The notes under the pieces are model-generated. The model saw only the letters and a list, made by a program, of their open reading frames with translations, had not been told where the DNA came from and searched no databases. The position numbers and the translations under genes are program-made. Shown here one piece after another: positions 52,071 to 59,020 of a DNA stretch of 64,000 nucleotides; the first letter of the stretch is position 1; each line of letters begins with the position of its first letter. The DNA comes from Undibacterium hunanense (GTDB lineage Bacteria > Pseudomonadota > Gammaproteobacteria > Burkholderiales > Burkholderiaceae_D), in NCBI RefSeq assembly GCF_014284335.1, contig NZ_JACOGF010000007.1, positions 62,001-126,000 on the forward strand, in the 5' to 3' direction.

Positions 52071-53708
52071 TTAAAACACGTGGTAAGTCATTTGAAAATG
52101 CACACCGTGGTCTTGCAAATTACCGCTACCGGCATTGGGCAAACTTTTGAGCTTACGGGCTAAAAACAGATCGGCACTCCATTTATTCCACTGCCAGTTC
52201 ATGCCTACGCCCATTGAAGCAAGCTTTTGTGTGGCCTCATCCTGGTTGTTTGCGATGGCCATATCGGCGAAGCTGATCAGCTTTATTTTTTGTCCCTCGA
52301 ATGCGGCAAAGCTGAGCGGGTAATGAAACTCTGCATTCAACAAAAAAGCGCGGTCACGCACCAAGGCATTTTCACGATAGCCACGCACGGTGGCGGCACC
52401 GCCCAGTGAAAACCGTTCCAGCGGCAACAAACGATCCGGGGTTTGTTGTACAAAGGCGCGTACGACGATCTGTCTGCCATCTTGCGCGAGGTTGTTTACA
52501 TATTGCAGTTGCCCGGTCCAGATGCGGTAACTGGCATCCGGCACGCCAGCAGCACCAGCACCACTTGCACTCTGGTCTATATTATTGCGGCCAAAGGCAA
52601 AGACACTGCGCACTGCCAGTGCCTGGGTTTCTGCACGTTCTGTCCATTCCTGCGAAAAACGCCAGACCCTGATGCGCGAGTGTCCGTCCGGTTCGCCCGG
52701 CGTAAATGAAAAGGCTTCACCCAGCAAACTGCTACGGCTTTCGCGCTGCGCATAGCTTAAACCCAGTTCAATTTTTCTTTGTGGCGACGATTGCAGGGTC
52801 TGCGTCAACCCTGCCTCGCCACCCGAACTGCGGCTTTTGATATCGATGGCAGCCAGCGATTCACCAATGACGGATGAACTGCCCTGATCGGCACTCAGCT
52901 TCAGGCTGGTGCCACGGCTATTCAGCGGCATGGTCCAGCCCAAATGAACAGGATCAGCCCCTTCGCTATGGCTGATGCTGGCATCCAGCATGTCACCGCG
53001 CCCGGTCAGATTGCGTACCCATCCTGCACTACCCAGTACTTGGGACCCGATAGACGGTGCGCGGTAATTATTCAAAAACACCGTCATGCCATAGGCTGGG
53101 GCGCGCTGTACGTCAATGTCCAGTATGGCGGTACCCGGCACATCGCCAGGGATAAGCCGGCTATTGATTTTTTCAAACAAGGGATCAGTCAGCAATAACT
53201 GGAACCTTTGCTGCAAAACCGGCATATTGAATACTTCTGGCGCCAGCACCAGTCTCTGTTCCAGATATTGTGCCTGCAGCCTGCCCTGGCCTTTGATGTT
53301 GACATGGGTGATACGCCCTTCTATCAGACGTATGGGGATGAGGCCATCGGGGAATGCATCCTGCCCATCAGCCACCACCAGCACGGCGCCAGAGTTCAGA
53401 TAACCCAGGGCGATGTATTTACGGGTAATGCTGATGCGCAGTTCTTCCAGTTCGGCCAGCGTAACACGGTGCCCAACATACGCCTGCGCCATTTTTTGCA
53501 ACTCTTCTGTCGTCAGGATGCTATTGCCGCTGAACCGGACTTCTTTCACCAGCACCTCGGCGGCACTGACCTGCACCGGCGGCAGTGCAAAGGGCTGGTC
53601 TGGCGTTGCGCTGGCCATGCCCGGCACACCACAGGCAAGACTGATACAGCCTGCCCACGCAGAAAAACAAAGCTTGAAACGCCTTTGACTCATTACATAA
53701 TTCAGCAT
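52071..53708 (-). CDS. Two-partner secretion outer-membrane transporter TpsB (ShlB/FhaC/HecB family)
   Basis: About 545 residues from the ATG at 53708. The open frame extends 62 codons further upstream without signal-peptide logic, whereas MLNYVMSQRRFKLCFSAWAGCISLACGVPGMASA is a good signal peptide. ATG 53693 is an alternative, and neither has a strong ribosome site. A POTRA domain follows (EVLVKEVRFSGNSILTTEELQKMAQAYVGHRVTLAELEEL ... GLIPIRLIEGRITHVNI). The 16-strand barrel includes the loop-6 motif LGGAATVRGY. It ends MTYHVF with a terminal Phe for BAM recognition. It exports the TpsA encoded downstream. It is the first gene of a five-gene operon. Confidence 0.9.
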   Translation of the reverse strand: MLNYVMSQRRFKLCFSAWAGCISLACGVPGMASATPDQPFALPPVQVSAAEVLVKEVRFSGNSILTTEELQKMAQAYVGHRVTLAELEELRISITRKYIALGYLNSGAVLVVADGQDAFPDGLIPIRLIEGRITHVNIKGQGRLQAQYLEQRLVLAPEVFNMPVLQQRFQLLLTDPLFEKINSRLIPGDVPGTAILDIDVQRAPAYGMTVFLNNYRAPSIGSQVLGSAGWVRNLTGRGDMLDASISHSEGADPVHLGWTMPLNSRGTSLKLSADQGSSSVIGESLAAIDIKSRSSGGEAGLTQTLQSSPQRKIELGLSYAQRESRSSLLGEAFSFTPGEPDGHSRIRVWRFSQEWTERAETQALAVRSVFAFGRNNIDQSASGAGAAGVPDASYRIWTGQLQYVNNLAQDGRQIVVRAFVQQTPDRLLPLERFSLGGAATVRGYRENALVRDRAFLLNAEFHYPLSFAAFEGQKIKLISFADMAIANNQDEATQKLASMGVGMNWQWNKWSADLFLARKLKSLPNAGSGNLQDHGVHFQMTYHVF

Positions 53709-53775
53709 GAATGATGGCCGCCATGTTTCCTGTTGGTGCTTGCTGCGGTCTGATGCTGAATAGTAAATGACATAA

Positions 53776-53803
53776 AATATACGCTGATGGATAAACGGGG
53801 CAA
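53776..53803 (-). promoter_or_regulatory. Candidate sigma-70 promoter of the TPS operon
   Basis: On the minus strand, TTGCCC (53803-53798) and TATATT (53781-53776) are spaced by 16 nt, about 60 nt upstream of the transporter start. The -35 match is poor, so activator dependence is possible. Confidence 0.4.
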
Positions 53804-53961
53804 TTCCAAAGAGACTGCAAAACGCCAATCGGGCATAATAAAAGGCTTGCCAAATGATTACAATCAACTCAGGCGTTTGATTACATTTGGACACATATTA
53901 AACAGTCCAGCAACGCAGGATATGGCCTGGAAACCACAGAAAAATGCATCTCGGAAATTGT

Positions 53962-53979
53962 CATGGTAGAACGACCATG
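53962..53979. promoter_or_regulatory. Dyad between the TPS operon and the GFA gene
   Basis: CATGGT (53962-53967) and ACCATG (53974-53979) form a perfect 6-6-6 dyad, a possible operator. It lies about 20 bp before a phased repeat array. The rest of the 366-base gap 53709-54074 shows no gene. Confidence 0.4.
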
Positions 53980-53984
53980 GCAGT

Positions 53985-54035
53985 GTACTGGTTTAAAGAA
54001 AATTGTACCGGTACGGCACCGGTCTGTACCGGTAG
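53985..54035. promoter_or_regulatory. Helically phased ACCGGT repeat array upstream of the GFA gene
   Basis: ACYGGT hexamers start at 53987 (ACTGGT), 54007, 54018 and 54028 (ACCGGT), i.e. 20, 11 and 10 bp apart, so they lie on one face of the helix. Three are preceded by GT, forming GTACYGGT; the copy at 54005-54014 is the perfect palindrome GTACCGGTAC. A -10-like TATAGT lies at 54044-54049, just past the array, pointing to control of the GFA gene and perhaps the divergent TPS operon. Confidence 0.55.
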
Positions 54036-54074
54036 TATGACCCTATAGTACTCAAATCACTCAGGAAGCACAGG

Positions 54075-54452
54075 ATGCAAGATCAACTACCGGGCCATCG
54101 CCCCATGCAAAGCTATCAGGGCAGTTGCCACTGCGGTGCCGTGCGTTTTGAAATAGAGACTGATTTCCCCGAACTGACGATGTGTGACTGCTCTATATGC
54201 AGGCGCAAGAATGCCCTGATGGTCAAGGTGCATGAAAGCCGTTTCAAGCTGCTGGCTGGCGCAGAATCACTGAGCGACTACCAGTTTCACAGCCATACGG
54301 CACATCATTATTTTTGCAAGACTTGCGGTATTTATCCTTTTCATCGCAAGCGCGTCACGCCGGACAATTTTGGTATCAATGTCTATTGCCTGGAAAATTT
54401 TGACCCTGCGGGTATTCCGGTACGGCAGGCGACTGGCGCGGCCATGCCATAA
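54075..54452 (+). CDS. GFA/CENP-V family zinc protein
   Basis: A 125-residue protein with the Mss4-like/GFA fold. Zinc ligands are visible in YQGSCHCGAVRFE, MCDCSICRRKNA and YFCKTCGIYPFHRKR. The family includes glutathione-dependent formaldehyde-activating enzyme and many relatives of unknown activity; the substrate cannot be set here. The start has AGGAAG 6 nt upstream. It is followed by a LysE-type exporter gene 34 nt later, perhaps cotranscribed. A phased ACCGGT repeat array lies just upstream. Confidence 0.88.
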   Translation: MQDQLPGHRPMQSYQGSCHCGAVRFEIETDFPELTMCDCSICRRKNALMVKVHESRFKLLAGAESLSDYQFHSHTAHHYFCKTCGIYPFHRKRVTPDNFGINVYCLENFDPAGIPVRQATGAAMP

Positions 54453-54486
54453 GGCAGGATTTTTATTCATAATCAGGATTTTAACC

Positions 54487-55128
54487 ATGCAAACCCAGAC
54501 TCTGCTTGCCTTTACCGCCATTGCCAGCCTGGCTGTACTCAGCCCCGGCCCGGCGATTTTATTGTCTTTGAAAAACGGTGCGAGTTATGGTGCACGTGCT
54601 GTCATGTGGTCGGCATTTGGGAATGTGTGTGGCATCTTTTGCCTGTCTACGACCGCCTTCCTGGGTATGGGTGCCTTGCTGAATTCCTCAGCGTTGCTGT
54701 TTGCCGCAGTCAAGATTATCGGTGCGCTGTACCTGTTTTATATAGGTATCAAACAATTGTTTGGAAAAAGCAATGCATTCACGCATGAGGTAAAGGATGT
54801 GTCGTCAGTCACAACACCACGCCCGCGCAAATTATTTTTCGAAGCTTTTTTGACAGCGGCCACCAACCCAAAGGCACTGATGTTTTTTACGGCCCTGTTC
54901 CCGCATTTCATTACGCCGGGTGAAGCACTGGCACCGCAGTTTTTTGCACTGATGGCCATCTTCATGAGTCTGTCTTACCTGGCCCACCTGATGTATGCGC
55001 AATTAGCCGCACGCGCCATGCACATCCTGGTCAAGCCACGTTTCGCCAAATGGATTAACCGCGTTGTTGGTGCTGCCTTTATTTCATTCGGGGCAATGTT
55101 GTTGAGTTTGCGCAGGCAGACGGCCTGA
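54487..55128 (+). CDS. LysE/RhtB family translocator
   Basis: A 213-residue inner-membrane exporter. The family opening LAFTAIASLAVLSPGPAILLSLKNGASYGARAVMWSAFGNVCGIF contains the SPGP motif of the LysE/RhtB family. About six helices follow, with AVKIIGALYLFYIGIKQLFG and FFEAFLTAATNPKALMFFTALFPHFI (the NPKA block). These proteins export amino acids or related metabolites. An upstream in-frame start overlaps the GFA gene and adds a non-conserved stretch, so the ATG at 54487 is used. The ligand is unknown. Confidence 0.92.
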   Translation: MQTQTLLAFTAIASLAVLSPGPAILLSLKNGASYGARAVMWSAFGNVCGIFCLSTTAFLGMGALLNSSALLFAAVKIIGALYLFYIGIKQLFGKSNAFTHEVKDVSSVTTPRPRKLFFEAFLTAATNPKALMFFTALFPHFITPGEALAPQFFALMAIFMSLSYLAHLMYAQLAARAMHILVKPRFAKWINRVVGAAFISFGAMLLSLRRQTA

Positions 55129-55166
55129 GAGATTGCTACTGGGGACATGCTTACGGTCCCCCGCTT

Positions 55167-55637
55167 TCAGGCCAGCAGATTTTTTTCCATGAAGACACTC
55201 AAGGGATTTTCTTCATAGTCACCAAAAGCAGCCCGTTCGGCATAACCAAGACGAAAATACAGGCTGAGGGCCTCGGGCTGCCTGATACCGGTTTCCAGCC
55301 TGGCGACACGTATGTCATGCGCCAGCAAATGATCTTCCAGCGCCCGCATGATCAGTTTCGACAAACCTTTGCCGCGAAACTCATCTGGCACAAACACCCG
55401 TTTGATCTCGCCATAGTTTAACTGGGCATCGACATCAAACAGTATCTTGACAGCACCACAGGCGGCCAGTTGCCCATCGATATGGCAGCCGAGAAACATC
55501 ACATTGTCTTGCGCCAGTGCGGTAAGGCTTTCGAGGTGATTGCTTTCAGCTGGATAGAGCGCAGCCATGTACACATCAGACAAGGCTATCAACCTGCCTG
55601 CTGCGTCGGAAGCCGGATCCAGTTTTTCTATGTTCAT
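55167..55637 (-). CDS. GNAT family N-acetyltransferase
   Basis: A 156-residue acetyltransferase from the ATG of MNIEKLDPASDAAG. The acetyl-CoA site is clear: IKRVFVPDEFRGKGLSKLIMRALEDHLLAHD (RGKGLS), followed by RLETGIRQPEALSLYFRLGYAERAAFGDY. The pattern resembles PhnO/ElaA-like small GNATs. It lies 25 nt downstream of nasA on the same strand, so it may be the tail of the nitrate assimilation transcript, though a functional link is not apparent. Confidence 0.88.
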   Translation of the reverse strand: MNIEKLDPASDAAGRLIALSDVYMAALYPAESNHLESLTALAQDNVMFLGCHIDGQLAACGAVKILFDVDAQLNYGEIKRVFVPDEFRGKGLSKLIMRALEDHLLAHDIRVARLETGIRQPEALSLYFRLGYAERAAFGDYEENPLSVFMEKNLLA

Positions 55638-55662
55638 TTTCCGTTTATGACTGTTTAAGATC

Positions 55663-58428
55663 CTATGCGGCTTTTTGCTGTACACCGATGCTGATTATTT
55701 TCTTCAGTTCAGGTACACAGGAGCCACAGTTGGTACCGCATTTCAGTTTGTTCTGCAATGCCGTCAACACATCAGCCGGCAAGCCATCCATGCCCTTCAG
55801 TGCTGCAGTGATTGCTGTATCGGTCACGTTCAGGCAACTGCAAATCACTTTGCCGCGTGCAGTAAAACCCTGTGGTGCCGTAGTGCTTGGCATCAGCAAC
55901 AAACGCCCCAATCTGGCGACAGATTCCTGCGCTTGCAGGAAATCCTTGAGCCAGCTTTCAGCGCTCACATCACCAGCCAGCGCGACGGCGGCCAGGCTAC
56001 CGTCTTTCACCACGATATGGCGTGAAACACTGCGACGCCTGTCGTCATAGCGCAGCACATCGGTGCCATGTATGCCAAACAGTTGTTCAATTTTTTCCAG
56101 CACATCTGTTGCCACAGCTTCTTCGTTCGCAGCGCGGAAGATGACGCCGACTTTGTCGCGGCCAAACGGTGTGCATGAGGCATAGGCAAATTCACGCATA
56201 TAAGGTCGCAAGGCAGTCTGTACCCGGTATGCTTCTTCGCTATCCAGCCAGGCAAATACCACGAAGCGCCAGGGCAGTTCTGCCTTCAGTATCTTGACCG
56301 CAGCAGCTTTCAGTTCCGGCTGTTTGGAACTGGGGTCGATTGCTGGCGAGGTCAGGGCATTCACGCCATAGCTGGCATTCTGTGCATGGCCACGACCGGA
56401 TACATATTCTTCACCCCAGTGCATGGCGACGAAGACCTGGCCTGCACGCTGCTCATCGCTTTCGACTATGGGTAAAATCACTGTGCCACGCCGGCTGCTG
56501 ACGTGTACCAGATCACCTGGTTTGAGGAAGCGCCTTTGCATGTCCGTTGCTTCCATGCTGATGCCAGGTTCGGCCACATGGGCAAACAGTTGCGCCACGG
56601 TGCCGGTACGGCTCATGCCATGCCATTGATCACGCAGGCGACCAGTATTCAAAGAGAATGGATAGCGGGCATCCACCGCATCCTTGACCGGCTGATACAC
56701 GGTATTGATGAAACGGGCGCGACCACTGACTGTAGGGAAGATGCCATCTTCATACAAACGCTGCTTGCCTGTGCTGGCACCAGCCGGATAAGGCCATTGC
56801 TGTGGCCCCTGCTGTTCCAGTATGGCGTACGACAGGCCGGTGATATCGAGATCACGACCACGGGTACTGTCACGGTGTTCATTCCACACCTGTTCATCAC
56901 TGTCGTACGCAAAATTGACCGCTGACTTGCCCAGTAAAGGTGCCAGGGCTTGCGCAAACTGGCTGGCGATTTGCCAGTCATGCCTGGCTTCGCCTGGTGC
57001 GGGTATGACGGGGCGTACACGCGAGATACGGCGTTCTGAATTGGTGACGGTGCCAGTTTTCTCGGCCCAGGTGCTGGCAGGCAAAAGAATGTCGGCATAC
57101 GGCACGGTGGCCGTGCTGGCATAGGCTTCCTGCACGATGACCAGCTCGGCTTTTTGCAAGGCTTCGCGTATCAGGTTTTGTTCAGGCATGGATTGTGCGG
57201 GATTGGTACAGACTATCCAGATGATTTTGATCTCACCCAATCTGACTGCTTCAAACATTTCCACTGCTGTCTTGCCTGGTGCAGCCGGTACATCATCAAC
57301 ACCCCAGTAAGCGGCTATTTCTGCACGATGTTCAGCATTGCTTAGATCACGGTGACCAGACATCAGGTTGGCCATGCCACCGACTTCACGCCCGCCCATG
57401 GCGTTTGGCTGACCGGTCAGGGAAAACGGTCCAGCACCTGGCTTGCCGATTTGATGGGTTGCCAGATGCAGATTGATCAGGGCCGCATTTTTTGCAGTGC
57501 CCGCCGAAGATTGATTCAAGCCCTGGCAATACAGGGACAGGCTGGCTTTGGATTGACCAAACCAGCGCGCTGCCTGCACCAGATCGGCTTCCTTGATGCC
57601 ACAGGTCTTGGCTACGGCTGCTGGCGTATAGTCACGTACGGTTTGTTTAAGTTCGGCAAAGCCTTCGGTATGCGCCTGGATATAGTCGAGATCGATCAGG
57701 TCTTCCCACAGGCACAGATGCAGCATGCCGTTGAACAGGGCCACGTCAGTACCCGGCAAAATGGGCAGGAACAAGTCGGCTTCACGCGCAGTATCAGTAC
57801 GACGCGGATCAGCGACTATCACTTTCAGGTCAGGATTTTTTTCCCTGGCCTGTTCCAGACGGCGATACAGGATGGGATGTGCATAGGCCGTGTTGGAGCC
57901 AACGATAAAAATCACTTCCGCCAGGTCGATATCTTCGTAACAGGCAGGTGGCGCATCGGCACCCAGCGTCTGTTTGTAGCCAGCTACGGCACTGGACATG
58001 CACAGGCGCGAATTGCTGTCGATATTATTGGTACCAACCAAACCCTTGGCGAGTTTGTTGAAGACATAATAATCTTCGGTCAGCAACTGACCGGAAATGT
58101 AAAAAGCCACACTATCGGGGCCGTGTGTCTTGATGGTGTCGGTAAATTTGCCGGCCATGGTGGCGATGACGGTATCCCAGTCACTGCGCTGGCGTGTCTG
58201 ATCCCGCCCCGCAGATGGCGCACGCATTTCGGGATACAGTGCCCTGACCTGTTGCTGTATCCGGGCATCTGCCGACAGATGCAGGGTGCTGCCCTTGCTG
58301 CACAGGCGGCCAAAATTGGCTGGGTGATCCGCGTCACCACGTACGCCCACAACCTGCCCGCCTTCGCTTTCAATTACTACACCGCAACCAACGCCGCAAT
58401 AACAACAGGTAGATTTGGTTTCAGTCAT
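55663..58428 (-). CDS. nasA: Assimilatory nitrate reductase catalytic subunit
   Basis: A 921-residue molybdoenzyme. The N-terminal [4Fe-4S] motif is STCCYCGVGCGVVI ... GRLCSKGSTLH. Molybdopterin-binding segments follow (DSNSRLCMSSAVAGYKQTLGADAPPACYEDIDLAEVIFIVGSNTAYAHPI, TGQPNAMGGREVGGMANLMSGHRDL). The C-terminal 60 residues are a BFD-like [2Fe-2S] domain (KVICSCLNVTDTAI ... LKCGTNCGSCVPELK). It reduces nitrate to nitrite in the cytoplasm, feeding NirBD. In the genome it is downstream of nirB and nirD on the same strand but is separated by a 220-base gap with a hairpin and a MITE-like element, so it may have its own promoter or depend on readthrough. It carries no signal peptide. Confidence 0.95.
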   Translation of the reverse strand: MTETKSTCCYCGVGCGVVIESEGGQVVGVRGDADHPANFGRLCSKGSTLHLSADARIQQQVRALYPEMRAPSAGRDQTRQRSDWDTVIATMAGKFTDTIKTHGPDSVAFYISGQLLTEDYYVFNKLAKGLVGTNNIDSNSRLCMSSAVAGYKQTLGADAPPACYEDIDLAEVIFIVGSNTAYAHPILYRRLEQAREKNPDLKVIVADPRRTDTAREADLFLPILPGTDVALFNGMLHLCLWEDLIDLDYIQAHTEGFAELKQTVRDYTPAAVAKTCGIKEADLVQAARWFGQSKASLSLYCQGLNQSSAGTAKNAALINLHLATHQIGKPGAGPFSLTGQPNAMGGREVGGMANLMSGHRDLSNAEHRAEIAAYWGVDDVPAAPGKTAVEMFEAVRLGEIKIIWIVCTNPAQSMPEQNLIREALQKAELVIVQEAYASTATVPYADILLPASTWAEKTGTVTNSERRISRVRPVIPAPGEARHDWQIASQFAQALAPLLGKSAVNFAYDSDEQVWNEHRDSTRGRDLDITGLSYAILEQQGPQQWPYPAGASTGKQRLYEDGIFPTVSGRARFINTVYQPVKDAVDARYPFSLNTGRLRDQWHGMSRTGTVAQLFAHVAEPGISMEATDMQRRFLKPGDLVHVSSRRGTVILPIVESDEQRAGQVFVAMHWGEEYVSGRGHAQNASYGVNALTSPAIDPSSKQPELKAAAVKILKAELPWRFVVFAWLDSEEAYRVQTALRPYMREFAYASCTPFGRDKVGVIFRAANEEAVATDVLEKIEQLFGIHGTDVLRYDDRRRSVSRHIVVKDGSLAAVALAGDVSAESWLKDFLQAQESVARLGRLLLMPSTTAPQGFTARGKVICSCLNVTDTAITAALKGMDGLPADVLTALQNKLKCGTNCGSCVPELKKIISIGVQQKAA

Positions 58429-58445
58429 ACATGCCTTTAAGTGCT

Positions 58446-58474
58446 CGCTGCATCACAAAAAATGTGATGCAGCG
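58446..58474 (-). promoter_or_regulatory. Stable hairpin in the nasA 5' region
   Basis: CGCTGCATCACA (58446-58457) and its exact complement (58463-58474) enclose a 5-nt loop, 17 bases upstream of the nasA start. On the plus strand it is followed by CATTTTTTC; on the nasA-coding strand there is no U-run after it. Leader hairpins upstream of nitrate reductase genes are known targets of ANTAR antiterminators (NasR/NasT); whether this is one is unknown. Confidence 0.6.
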
Positions 58475-58486
58475 CATTTTTTCTAA

Positions 58487-58649
58487 GAACCTGTTTACGA
58501 TCTGTAGCGAGCGAGCGTCAGCGGGAGTAAGGGTAACAAAAGCGCAGCACAAAAAGCGGAATGTACTCTAGTACATGAGCATTTTGAGCAGCACATGAGC
58601 CCCGCGTAGTCTCTAATTGCGCTCGCGCAGTAAGATCGTAAACAGGTTC
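58487..58649. mobile_element. MITE-like element with 17-bp terminal inverted repeats
   Basis: A 163-bp element begins with GAACCTGTTTACGATCT and ends with its exact complement (58633-58649). It is flanked by the trinucleotide TAA on both sides (58484-58486 and 58650-58652), consistent with a 3-bp target duplication as in some IS5-type elements. The inside has no coding capacity but contains further complementarity (AGCGAGCG near the left end with CGCTCGC near the right, and the small palindrome TGTACTCTAGTACA), so the transcript can fold into a long hairpin. The element lies between nirD and nasA, and its last base is the third base of the nirD stop codon (TAG). Confidence 0.7.
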
Positions 58650-58993
58650 TAAGCCTCTATTGCAAGTGTACGCAATTCATTCGCATCCAGATACACCTGA
58701 TCTGCATCCACTTTCAGACTGAATTTTTGCGTGCAGCCTTCATCGGGTGCAATGGCACAGCCCGTAGGCAGTTCAATATTCCAGTTATGCAGCGGGCAAG
58801 CCACTTTTTCACCAAAGACTATGCCTTGCGACAAGGGGCCACCCTTATGCGGACATTTGTCCAGCAAAGCAAAGACCTTGTTTTCACTATTTCTGAAAAT
58901 GGCCACATCCGGTTTGGCGGCACGGGCCACTACCCGTGCACCCAGTACGGGAATATCTTCAACACGACAAATTACTTGCCAATCCTGACTCAT
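58649..58993 (-). CDS. nirD: Nitrite reductase small subunit
   Basis: A 114-residue Rieske-fold protein of normal NirD length. The Rieske-like box LLDKCPHKGGPLSQG and CPLHNWNIELPTG keeps both Cys-His pairs, whereas many NirD proteins have lost them; it may bind a [2Fe-2S] cluster. It works with NirB to reduce nitrite to ammonia using NAD(P)H. It begins 27 nt after nirB. The stop codon TAG takes its last base from the inserted repeat element, so the C-terminal end has probably been preserved by chance or slightly altered. Confidence 0.92.
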   Translation of the reverse strand: MSQDWQVICRVEDIPVLGARVVARAAKPDVAIFRNSENKVFALLDKCPHKGGPLSQGIVFGEKVACPLHNWNIELPTGCAIAPDEGCTQKFSLKVDADQVYLDANELRTLAIEA

Positions 58994-59020
58994 GTTTCTT
59001 TCCTCTCAACTAAATTGGCC

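Noticed and set aside
53709-53894. N-terminal extension of TpsB by 62 codons
   Set aside because: It would put the signal peptide inside the protein and overlaps the candidate promoter at 53776-53803.
57352-58440. Open frame of 362 codons on the plus strand opposite nasA, and 21570-22751 opposite the TonB receptor
   Set aside because: Both lie wholly within well-supported genes, lack family features and have no upstream ribosome site of note.
58446-58474. Reading the nasA-proximal hairpin as the terminator of nirBD
   Set aside because: On the minus strand no U-run follows the stem; the T-tract lies on the other strand, where no gene ends.
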